From Clostridium_AD sp050717515 (GTDB lineage: Bacteria; Bacillota; Clostridia; Clostridiales; Clostridiaceae): 64,000 bases of DNA. Within the stretch, counting starts at the first letter, position 1. The number at the start of each line of letters is the position of its first letter. Positions 33,660-41,385 of the stretch are shown here, piece by piece. The stretch lies in contig NZ_JBOITL010000025.1 in assembly GCF_050717515.1 (NCBI RefSeq), positions 62,001 through 126,000 on the forward strand. Reading direction: 5' to 3'. The notes below the pieces were generated by a model, which did not search any database, was not told the DNA's origin, and saw nothing but the letters and a program-made list of their open reading frames with translations. A program made the position numbers and the translations under genes.

Positions 33660-34727
33660 ATGATTTGGATTAAAGGAGTAAGAAAAGTTTATGTAAATAA
33701 ACAGGGAACAGTTGAAGCATTAAAAGAAATTGATCTACATATTGAAAAGGGTAAAATTTTTGGAATAATAGGATACAGTGGAGCAGGAAAAAGTACATTA
33801 ATACGCTGTATAAATTTATTGGAAAAACCCACCTGTGGACAGGTTATAGTTAACAATAAAGAATTAACCAAGCTACCTGAAAAAGAGCTAAGAGACAGTA
33901 GGAAAAAAATTGGGATGATATTTCAACACTTTAACTTAATGAGCAGTAGAAATGTATTTCAAAATGTTGAGTATCCACTCAAGGGAAATAGCTATACTAA
34001 GGAGGATAAAAAACAAAAAGTTTTAAGTCTTCTAGAGTTAGTTGGCCTTAGTGATAAAATTCTAGCATATCCATCACAATTAAGTGGAGGTCAGAAACAG
34101 AGGGTTGCTATAGCTAGGGCCTTAGCAAACGATCCACAGGTTTTATTGTGTGACGAAGCAACTTCGGCAATAGATCCACAGACCACAGGGTCAATCTTAA
34201 AATTGTTAAAGGAAATTAATGAAAAGCTAGATTTAACTATAGTAATCATTACCCACCAGATGGAAGTAGTAAAAGAAATTTGTCATGAAGTTGCGGTAAT
34301 GGAAGACGGACAAATAGTTGAACGTGGAGAGATAGTTGATATTTTTACAAATCCCAAGGCTGGAATAACCAAAGAATTTATATCTACTGTTTTTAATTAT
34401 GATAAGATATATGATTTCCTATGCGATGTAGAATTTGCAGAAGGGGAAACTGTAGCTAAAATATCATTTGTGGGACAAAATACGGGACAGGCCTTTATTT
34501 CTAAGTTATCTAGAAAATTTAAAATAGATGCCAGTATCTTGTTTGGGAATATTGAAATTATTCAACATATACCTATTGGCAATTTAATTGTAAAGTTTAA
34601 TGGAACTAAGGAAGGGATAGTAGAATCAATAAAATATCTAGAAGAAAATAATATAAATGTGGAGGTGATAGAGCATGCATCAGTTTTTAGTAAATTACCT
34701 GCCAAATGTAGTGGAATTATTTCCTGA
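33660..34727 (+). CDS. metN: Methionine ABC transporter ATPase
   Basis: 355 residues. Walker A GYSGAGKST, signature LSGGQKQR, Walker B VLLCDEATSAIDP and switch His ITHQMEV are intact. The C-terminal about 85 residues form the NIL (methionine-sensing) domain that blocks transport when methionine is bound. AAGGAGGGG lies upstream of the ATG. With metI and metQ it imports methionine or its derivatives; transcription is under the upstream SAM-I riboswitch. The metI start lies 53 bases inside the gene. Confidence 0.96.
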   Translation: MIWIKGVRKVYVNKQGTVEALKEIDLHIEKGKIFGIIGYSGAGKSTLIRCINLLEKPTCGQVIVNNKELTKLPEKELRDSRKKIGMIFQHFNLMSSRNVFQNVEYPLKGNSYTKEDKKQKVLSLLELVGLSDKILAYPSQLSGGQKQRVAIARALANDPQVLLCDEATSAIDPQTTGSILKLLKEINEKLDLTIVIITHQMEVVKEICHEVAVMEDGQIVERGEIVDIFTNPKAGITKEFISTVFNYDKIYDFLCDVEFAEGETVAKISFVGQNTGQAFISKLSRKFKIDASILFGNIEIIQHIPIGNLIVKFNGTKEGIVESIKYLEENNINVEVIEHASVFSKLPAKCSGIIS

Positions 34728-35355
34728 TATGATAAAAGCATTATGTGAAACCATTGGAATGGTGAGCATATCAGGATTTATTTCTACACTTATAGGAATT
34801 CCTTTAGGAATCATTTTAGTAGTTACAAGGCCAGATAATATTTTAGAGAATAGTGGGATTTACAACGTAGTGGGTAAAAGTATAAATATATTCAGAGCAA
34901 TACCATTTGTAATATTACTTGCTGCAATAATACCTTTTACTCGTCTTGTGGTTGGGACTACTATTGGAATGAAGGGGGCTTTAGTCCCACTAGTTATTGG
35001 TTCGATTCCATTTGTGGCAAGACAAATTGAATCAGCCCTTTTGGATATTGACAAAGGAGTTATAGAAGCAGCTCAGGCCATGGGATCAAGTTCTTTTGAA
35101 ATAATATATAGGGTTTTACTTAAAGAAGGACTGCCTGGAATTGTATATGCACTTACCATTACTACTGTCAGTTTGATTGGATTTTCTGCAGTGGCTGGAA
35201 CTGTTGGTGGAGGAGGCTTAGGAGATTTCGCAATCAGATATGGTTATCAATATTTTAAAACGGATATAATGGTGGCAACAATATTAATTCTTCTTGTATT
35301 GGTAACATCAATACAAAGTTTTGGAGAATTTATACTAAAAAAATTAAATCATTAA
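34675..35355 (+). CDS. metI: Methionine ABC transporter permease
   Basis: 226 residues with five to six helices, and the ABC importer EAA-like motif EAAQAMGSSSFEIIYRVLLKE facing the ATPase. GGAGGTGATAG lies before the ATG, inside metN; the 53-base overlap implies coupled translation. It is the membrane channel of the MetNIQ importer. Confidence 0.96.
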   Translation: MHQFLVNYLPNVVELFPDMIKALCETIGMVSISGFISTLIGIPLGIILVVTRPDNILENSGIYNVVGKSINIFRAIPFVILLAAIIPFTRLVVGTTIGMKGALVPLVIGSIPFVARQIESALLDIDKGVIEAAQAMGSSSFEIIYRVLLKEGLPGIVYALTITTVSLIGFSAVAGTVGGGGLGDFAIRYGYQYFKTDIMVATILILLVLVTSIQSFGEFILKKLNH

Positions 35356-35359
35356 AACA

Positions 35360-35381
35360 AAGATAGTGTTAACACTATCTT
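35360..35381 (+). promoter_or_regulatory. Perfect 22-bp palindrome between metI and metQ
   Basis: AAGATAGTGTT-AACACTATCTT. In the mRNA it forms a hairpin without a T run, a likely processing or stabilising element that lets metQ be made in excess over metNI. Confidence 0.6.
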
Positions 35382-35402
35382 CAAAATAAAGGGGGATTTA
35401 AA

Positions 35403-36248
35403 ATGATAATAAAAAAAATATCAATGTTAGTAGTAATAGCGTTAATTACAATAACTGCTTTAGTAGGTTGTGGAAGTTCAAAAGCGGTAAGCACTACTCC
35501 AAGCAATACACCAGCTAAAAAACAAGTAGTTAAATTAGGGGTTACAGGGGATGAACATGTGCTTTGGGATAAGATAAAAATAAAATTAGCTAAAGAAAAC
35601 ATTGATTTACAATTAGTAAACTTTAGCGATTATATAAGACCTAATCAAGCATTAAGTGATGGGGAAATTGATGCAAATGCATTCCAAACCATAGGCTATT
35701 TTAATAAATTTAAAGCAGATCATAAATTAGACCTTACATCAATAGGAAATACTGTTTTAGCACCTATGGGAATATATTCTAAAAAAGTTATGGATATAAA
35801 AACTCTTAAAGATGGAGCCAAAATTGCTATTCCAAACGATGCAAGTAATGGTGGAAGGGCACTTATATTGCTTCAGGAAGCAGGATTAATCAAATTAAAG
35901 GATGGGGTTGGTATAACTCCTACAATAAAAGACATCATAGAAAATAAAAAGAAGCTTAAGATAGTTGAACTTGCAGCTACACAAATTCCAAGATCAATAC
36001 AGGATGTAGATATTGCTGCTATAAATAATGGTGTTGCAGTAGATGCAGGGTATTCACCACTTAAAGATTCTATTTTTACTGAAGATGTTAAAAAAGAAAG
36101 TGTAAAAAATTACTTTAATATAATCGCTGTAAAGACTAGAGACAAAGACAATGCAACCTTAAAAAAGTTAGTTAAGGCATACCAAACAGATGAAACAAAG
36201 AAAGTTATACAAGAATTATACAAGGGCGCTACTTTACCAGCATTTTAA
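35403..36248 (+). CDS. metQ: Methionine-binding lipoprotein
   Basis: 281 residues. A lipoprotein signal peptide ends in the lipobox TALVGCGSS (lipidated Cys at about 23). The NlpA/MetQ fold follows with VKLGVTGDEHVLWDKI, DGEIDANAFQTIGYFNKF and AIPNDASNGGRALILLQEAG, all typical. Anchored outside the membrane, it delivers methionine to MetI. AAAGGGGGA precedes the ATG. It ends the riboswitch-controlled operon. Confidence 0.95.
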   Translation: MIIKKISMLVVIALITITALVGCGSSKAVSTTPSNTPAKKQVVKLGVTGDEHVLWDKIKIKLAKENIDLQLVNFSDYIRPNQALSDGEIDANAFQTIGYFNKFKADHKLDLTSIGNTVLAPMGIYSKKVMDIKTLKDGAKIAIPNDASNGGRALILLQEAGLIKLKDGVGITPTIKDIIENKKKLKIVELAATQIPRSIQDVDIAAINNGVAVDAGYSPLKDSIFTEDVKKESVKNYFNIIAVKTRDKDNATLKKLVKAYQTDETKKVIQELYKGATLPAF

Positions 36249-36286
36249 TTAAGCCTAGCGGGGCTAATGCTTATTGTTGCTTATTT

Positions 36287-36315
36287 TTGACACCACTCTG
36301 TGTATATGATATGAT
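36287..36315 (+). promoter_or_regulatory. Sigma-A promoter upstream of the MATE gene
   Basis: TTGACA (36287-36292), 17-base spacer, TATGAT (36310-36315). Predicted start near 36322. Confidence 0.8.
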
Positions 36316-36350
36316 GAATGCTGTTCATCGGAGGGTATATAGATTACTAT

Positions 36351-36404
36351 ATGCTGGATAAGATGGTTGGATAAAGCCAACTGCCTTATCCAGCATTTTT
36401 TTTT
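36351..36404 (+). terminator. Terminator between promoter and MATE start (possible attenuator)
   Basis: ATGCTGGATAAG and CTTATCCAGCAT arms with an inner GGTTGG/CCAAC stem and nine T. It sits only about 30-80 bases after the predicted start site and 22 bases before the MATE ATG. Confidence 0.85.
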
Positions 36405-36426
36405 ATTTATGGGAGGTTTATTTATT

Positions 36427-37761
36427 ATGGAACAACAAAACAATTTAACAGAGGGAAAGGTTATCCCCACACTATTAAAATTTGCTTTTCCTTTTCTACT
36501 CGCAAGTTTGCTTCAAGCACTCTATGGTGCAGCTGATTTGCTTATTGTTGGGCAATTTGACAATTCGGCGCAAGTTTCTTCGGTGGCTACAGGAAGTCAG
36601 ATTATGCAGACAATTACAGGAGTTATTCTTGGATTAAGCACAGGTGGCACTATTTTAATAGGCCACTATTTGGGTGCGAAAAAAGATAAAGATATTGCAG
36701 ATTCAGTTGGGACTATCATTTGCATCTTTGGTATAATGGCCGTTATTTTGACTACAATTATGGTGCTTCTTACAGGTAGTATTACAAATTTAATGAATAC
36801 ACCAACAGAGGCAATTAAACACACAAAACAGTATATACTCATCTGTTCTTGTGGTATCCCATTTATTATTGGTTACAATGCGTTAAGCGGTATTCTAAGA
36901 GGGCTAGGCAATTCAAAAGCACCGTTATTTTTTATTGCGGTAGCTTGTGTAACGAATATTGCTGTAGATTTAATTTTAGTGGGTGGCTTTAATATGGGGG
37001 CACCAGGAGCCGCAATTGCTACCATATCTGCTCAAGCTATAAGCTTCATACTTGGGGTATTTTATATAAAAAAGATGGGTTTTGCCTTTGAGTTTCATCG
37101 CAGTCATATTAGGCTTAAATCAGGGAAGGTAAAAAAGGTATTTAAGTTAGGACTACCAATTGCATTGCAGGATGGTTTAATTAACATTTCTTTTATAATA
37201 ATTACAGCAGTTATTAATAAAATGGGACTTACTGCTTCTGCATCTTTAGGTGTTGTAGAAAAAATAATTATATTTACGATGCTTCCAACTATTGCATTTG
37301 CTTCAGCAATTGCAGCAATGACAGCTCAGAATATGGGGGCGAAGAAGCCGGAAAGAGCAAAACAGTGTTTGTACATAGGCATAGGAGGTTCTTTAATCAT
37401 CGGAATAATATTCTATGTATATGCACAGTGGAATCCAACATCACTGACATCATTGTTTTCGAAAGATACGCAGGTAATAGCAACAGCTGCATTATACCTT
37501 AAATCATACAGTATCGACTGTATCTTGGTATGTTTTGTCTTTTGTATGAATTCATTTTTCAGTGGTTGTGGCAATTCATTATTTCCAATGATTCACAGTC
37601 TTATTACTACCTTTAGCATTCGTATTCCAGTCTCTTTTGCACTAAGTAGAGTTCCAGGTATAACACTATATGAAATTGGGTTTGCGTCTCCACTAGCAAC
37701 ATTTGCATCACTTGTGATGTGCATGATCTACATGAGGTCTGGAAAATGGCATAATAATTAA
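36427..37761 (+). CDS. MATE-family multidrug/sodium efflux transporter
   Basis: 444 residues with twelve membrane segments. ATG 36427 is used since GGGAGG lies about nine bases upstream; an earlier in-frame ATG falls inside the terminator. LLKFAFPFLLASLLQALYGAADL, VATGSQIMQ, and the repeat half IALQDGLINISFIII match MepA/DinF-like MATE pumps. It exchanges cations for drugs or metabolites at the membrane. A promoter with an intervening terminator suggests attenuation control. Confidence 0.93.
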   Translation: MEQQNNLTEGKVIPTLLKFAFPFLLASLLQALYGAADLLIVGQFDNSAQVSSVATGSQIMQTITGVILGLSTGGTILIGHYLGAKKDKDIADSVGTIICIFGIMAVILTTIMVLLTGSITNLMNTPTEAIKHTKQYILICSCGIPFIIGYNALSGILRGLGNSKAPLFFIAVACVTNIAVDLILVGGFNMGAPGAAIATISAQAISFILGVFYIKKMGFAFEFHRSHIRLKSGKVKKVFKLGLPIALQDGLINISFIIITAVINKMGLTASASLGVVEKIIIFTMLPTIAFASAIAAMTAQNMGAKKPERAKQCLYIGIGGSLIIGIIFYVYAQWNPTSLTSLFSKDTQVIATAALYLKSYSIDCILVCFVFCMNSFFSGCGNSLFPMIHSLITTFSIRIPVSFALSRVPGITLYEIGFASPLATFASLVMCMIYMRSGKWHNN

Positions 37762-37874
37762 GTGGATTTGTAACTATTTTGTAGTGTAATTGACATTGAT
37801 TTGATATAAAGTGGTAGAGAAAATCGCATATAATAAGTATTAATAGATAAGCTTATTAGAAGGAGCGATTTTTT

Positions 37875-38411
37875 ATGAAAAAAATAGCTACATTAGCCAT
37901 AGTGGTATTATTAACATTATTCACAGTGGCATATACATCAAAGGCTATGACTAAAGGGAATAATCCACCTACAAAGGAAACAGTTCAAAATGAACTGCCA
38001 AATGATGAAAGTGCTAAAGAAGCTTCTGAAAAAAATATCAGTTTTAAAAAATATATTAAATTGATAGGTCTAAGCAAAAAAGAACTTATCACAAAGCTTG
38101 GTGAGGAATCAACTACTATTGATGAGGGGGGACTGGAGTTTTCACAATTAGATATTCGAGTTTGGTTTAAAGATTATGGGAATGGCCCAGTAGACCAAGT
38201 ATACATTGATAATAAGGATGTGGATTTTAATGGGGCAAAACTTGGTAGTAAAATAGGCAGTTTTCAGAGTGTATTCGGAAAAGCAGTGGAAGAACATATA
38301 ACTTTTGCATATAGTAATTTTAAATATAATGGAATAGTGTTATCTGTATATTATGATCCAAAAACAGAAACAACTTTTGCAGCATATATTTTAGATAAAA
38401 ATGTTAACTAA
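37875..38411 (+). CDS. Exported protein of unknown function
   Basis: 178 residues. A signal peptide (1-23) is followed by a charged, Asn/Glu-rich linker (25-55) and a compact domain of about 120 residues. The segment LIGLSKKELITKLGEESTTIDEGG resembles the helical entry of BamE/SmpA-like and related clostridial wall-associated domains, which is weak evidence. GAAGGAGC precedes the ATG. No enzyme motif is visible. Confidence 0.6.
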   Translation: MKKIATLAIVVLLTLFTVAYTSKAMTKGNNPPTKETVQNELPNDESAKEASEKNISFKKYIKLIGLSKKELITKLGEESTTIDEGGLEFSQLDIRVWFKDYGNGPVDQVYIDNKDVDFNGAKLGSKIGSFQSVFGKAVEEHITFAYSNFKYNGIVLSVYYDPKTETTFAAYILDKNVN

Positions 38412-38430
38412 GTGGGTGGTTATAAATAGG

Positions 38431-38476
38431 AGTACTAGTTACTTTGTTAGAAAGATGCAGAGTAACTAGTGCTTTT
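38431..38476 (+). terminator. Intrinsic terminator
   Basis: AGTACTAGTTACT and AGTAACTAGTGCT arms with a 17-base loop and short T-rich tail. Confidence 0.7.
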
Positions 38477-38624
38477 ATATTTATAAAAATTTACGTTTTC
38501 TATGAGGTCGGAGCCTAAGTATTGCTGCTGGTTTGAGGTTTTAAGTAACCAGTGATATAATAAAATATGGAAATAACCAATTTACTAGCAGAAGCAGTTT
38601 TAAATTTATATTAAGGGGTTGAAC

Positions 38625-39551
38625 ATGAAAATGAAAACTATTGTACAAATCAAGAATGTTACAAAGAAAATTGGAAAAAAAGTAATAATAGATGACCTTA
38701 CTTTTGACGTACGTTCCGGTGAGGTGTTTGGATTCCTGGGGCCAAATGGAGCGGGTAAAACTACTACTATTAAAATGCTTTTAGGACTTATGTCTATTAC
38801 TAAAGGTGAAATGTATATTGATGGAATTAATGTGGAGAAGGATTTTGAAAAGGCCATAGCTCAAGTAGGTGGAATTATTGAAAATCCAGATTTGTATAAA
38901 TATTTAACAGGGTATCAAAATCTCCTTCATTTTTGGAGAATGTATCCAGATATAAAGAGGGAACGTATTGATGAGGTTATAAAAATTGTGGGACTAGAAA
39001 AAACAATACACAACAAAATAAAGACATATTCACTAGGGATGCGCCAAAGGCTAGGGGTTGCACAAGCACTTATTAACTCTCCAAAACTATTGGTACTAGA
39101 TGAACCTACTAATGGACTAGATCCTGCTGGTATTCATGAATTGCGTAATCATTTGAGGACCCTTGCAAAAGAAGAAAACGTTGCAGTAATTGTATCAAGT
39201 CACTTGCTTTCAGAAATGGAGCTTATGTGTGATAGGGTTGGAATTATACAAAACGGAAAACTTGTTAGAATTCAGGATATGAAGGAAATGCTTGAAGATG
39301 AGGCAGATTCGGTTATAGCTCTAACTGTTACGCCAATTGAAACTGCAAAGGCATATTTAGAAAGTCTTAGTAGCAAATATAAACCAGAAATAAAAGATAA
39401 GGAAATCGAAATCATAGAAAATATAGAAAATATACCTGAGCTCGTTGAAAAACTTGTGGGCAAGGGAATTAAAATTTACGGCGTTCGCAGGGAGCAACAA
39501 AGCTTAGAGAAAAAATTCTTAGAAATGACAGGGGGTAACGAAATTGCGTAA
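38625..39551 (+). CDS. ABC transporter ATPase (BcrA-like), cassette B
   Basis: 308 residues from ATG 38625, behind AAGGGG; a TTG two codons earlier is rejected by comparison with cassette A. All ATPase motifs match cassette A (GPNGAGKTTT, YSLGMRQRLG, LDEPTNGLDPAG). Differences gather in the C-terminal domain (for example ENIENIPELVEKLVGKG). It overlaps its permease gene by eight bases exactly as cassette A does. Its own upstream region has a TATAAT-like element and is unrelated to that of copy A, so the copies may be expressed differently. Confidence 0.93.
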   Translation: MKMKTIVQIKNVTKKIGKKVIIDDLTFDVRSGEVFGFLGPNGAGKTTTIKMLLGLMSITKGEMYIDGINVEKDFEKAIAQVGGIIENPDLYKYLTGYQNLLHFWRMYPDIKRERIDEVIKIVGLEKTIHNKIKTYSLGMRQRLGVAQALINSPKLLVLDEPTNGLDPAGIHELRNHLRTLAKEENVAVIVSSHLLSEMELMCDRVGIIQNGKLVRIQDMKEMLEDEADSVIALTVTPIETAKAYLESLSSKYKPEIKDKEIEIIENIENIPELVEKLVGKGIKIYGVRREQQSLEKKFLEMTGGNEIA

Positions 39552-40494
39552 GATGGTTAATTTAGTTCGTAATGAAAACATGAAGCTTTCTCATAGCATT
39601 AGTACATGGATAATGATGGGGATATTAGTTGCTATTATAGTAGCAGTTGGGCTCTTAACTAGATTTACAGGTACCCAGGCGCCTAAAAGTGATTGGAAAG
39701 CAGATATAACAATTGCAAATCAAAATATTAAGAAAGATCTAGCTAATCCCGAAATACCTAAAGATGACAAAGATGTATATAAAAAGAATTTGCAATCTAA
39801 TGAATATCGTCTTAAACATGATATACAACCAGTGCAAGGTAACTCCTTATGGGGATTTGTAGAAGGAATGGGCGGTATAATATCTCTAATCGCTCTTTTT
39901 GCAATTGTAATGGGTGGCAAAATAGTAGCAAATGAGTTTTCCGAGGGTACAATTAAACTATTACTAATTAGACCTTCAAAGCGATGGAAAATTTTACTGT
40001 CTAAATATATTGCTGTTATAGGATATACTCTTTTAATGCTTTTGGTGCTTTTTATAGTGTCATTCCTTCTTGGAGGAATATTATTTAGCTTTAGTGGTGC
40101 AGGTACTCCATTCCTTACAAGTTCAAGTGGGAAAATTACTGAGGTTAATATGATAGTACACATTTTGGAACTTTATGGACTTAAGTCTATAAACTTAATT
40201 ATGATGGTTACTTTAGCATTTATGATTTCTACAGTTTTCCGTAATAGTTCAATGGCTACAGGAGTTGGAGTTTTCCTTTTAACTATAGGAAATGTCATAA
40301 CACTAATGCTTACTAAGTTTAATTGGTCAAAATATATTTTGTTTGCAAATACAGATTTGAACCAATATATTACTGGGGAGCCTTTAGTTAAAGGTATGAC
40401 AATGAAATTCTCAATTATTGTACTAATAGTTTATTTTGTAATTTTCAATGTTATTTCATATATAGGATTTACTAAAAGAGATATAGTAGCATAA
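39544..40494 (+). CDS. ABC-2 type permease, cassette B
   Basis: 316 residues from TTG 39544, eight bases after GGGGG. Six membrane helices; EFSEGTIKLLLIRPSKR is the conserved cytosolic loop. Divergence from cassette A (about 20% of residues) is concentrated in the helix pair and outer loops around residues 150-200, the part likely to contact substrate, so the two pumps may differ in specificity. It ends convergently with proC. Confidence 0.9.
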   Translation: MRKMVNLVRNENMKLSHSISTWIMMGILVAIIVAVGLLTRFTGTQAPKSDWKADITIANQNIKKDLANPEIPKDDKDVYKKNLQSNEYRLKHDIQPVQGNSLWGFVEGMGGIISLIALFAIVMGGKIVANEFSEGTIKLLLIRPSKRWKILLSKYIAVIGYTLLMLLVLFIVSFLLGGILFSFSGAGTPFLTSSSGKITEVNMIVHILELYGLKSINLIMMVTLAFMISTVFRNSSMATGVGVFLLTIGNVITLMLTKFNWSKYILFANTDLNQYITGEPLVKGMTMKFSIIVLIVYFVIFNVISYIGFTKRDIVA

Positions 40495-40522
40495 TATTAC
40501 AAAAAACAGAATAAATAAGTAT

Positions 40523-40560
40523 AAAATTAAGGTGCCGCAGTAAAACGGCACCTTAATTTT
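40523..40560. terminator. Bidirectional terminator
   Basis: AAAATTAAGGTGCCG and CGGCACCTTAATTTT form a perfect 15-bp stem serving cassette B and proC; its right end reaches the proC stop codon. Confidence 0.93.
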
Positions 40561-41365
40561 ATTTAGATAATTCTATAGATTTTTGAGTTGTTTTTCTAAG
40601 AGCTGAAATAATTGCATTTCTAAAGCCTTTTTCTTCAAGAGCAGCTACACCTTCTATAGTAGTTCCACCTGGAGAGCATACCATGTCCTTTAAAGCACCA
40701 GGATGTTTTCCTGTTTCTAGTACCATTTTGGCAGAACCAAGCACTGCTTGAGCTGCAAATGTGTAAGCTTGATTTCTAGGCATTCCACCTAGGACCGCTG
40801 CATCAGCCATTGATTCAATGAACATATATACAAAAGCTGGAGATGAACCACTGACCGCAGTTACTACATCCATTAATTTCTCATCAACTATTTCTGCTTT
40901 CCCAAAACTTTTAAATATATTAACTATCTCAGAAAGTTCTGATTTTGTAACCATTTCACTGGGGCAAATTGCAGACATTCCAGCGCCTACAAGTGCTGGG
41001 GTATTAGGCATTACTCTAATTATCTTAAGTTTTCGGCCAAACATCTCTTCTGTGCTTTTAATAGCTTTCCCAGCTGCAATAGTAACAATTATTACATCTT
41101 CTTTAATTTGATCTTTTATTTGTTTTATTACTATGGGATATAAGTTTGGTTTTACTGATAATACAATAATATCAGAAATTTTAGCAACTTCATTATTATC
41201 CGTAGTAGTCTTTATACCATATGTTAGAGTAGCTTCAGCTAAACTCTTTTCATTTAAGTCACCTACAATAATACTGCTAGGTGTTACTAAATTAGCATTT
41301 AATATTCCACCGATCATTGCCAGGCCCATGTTGCCACATCCAATAAATCCTATTATTTTATTCAT
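40559..41365 (-). CDS. proC: Pyrroline-5-carboxylate reductase
   Basis: 268 residues. The N-terminal Rossmann motif IGFIGCGNMGLAMIGG binds NAD(P)H, and the C-terminal half has VTAVSGSSPAFVYMFIESM and LKDMVCSPGGTTIEGVAALEE, the ProC signature. It reduces 1-pyrroline-5-carboxylate to proline. It lies 20 bases after the hydroxyproline dehydratase gene on the same strand, so it is the second step of a hydroxyproline-to-proline route. Confidence 0.96.
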   Translation of the reverse strand: MNKIIGFIGCGNMGLAMIGGILNANLVTPSSIIVGDLNEKSLAEATLTYGIKTTTDNNEVAKISDIIVLSVKPNLYPIVIKQIKDQIKEDVIIVTIAAGKAIKSTEEMFGRKLKIIRVMPNTPALVGAGMSAICPSEMVTKSELSEIVNIFKSFGKAEIVDEKLMDVVTAVSGSSPAFVYMFIESMADAAVLGGMPRNQAYTFAAQAVLGSAKMVLETGKHPGALKDMVCSPGGTTIEGVAALEEKGFRNAIISALRKTTQKSIELSK

Positions 41366-41385
41366 ATTATACCTCCGCTATTTTT

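Larger units (their letters stand above)
38625..40494 (+). repeat. Duplicated ABC cassette, copy B
   Basis: Inverted partner of 27875-29747. Similarity starts a few bases before the ATG and is highest in the ATPase 5' half. Confidence 0.9.

Noticed and set aside
36311..36363. Leader peptide frame MMNAVHRRVYRLLYAG before the MATE gene
   Set aside because: Its start codons fall within the predicted -10 box, so they would not be in the transcript, and there is no ribosome-binding site.
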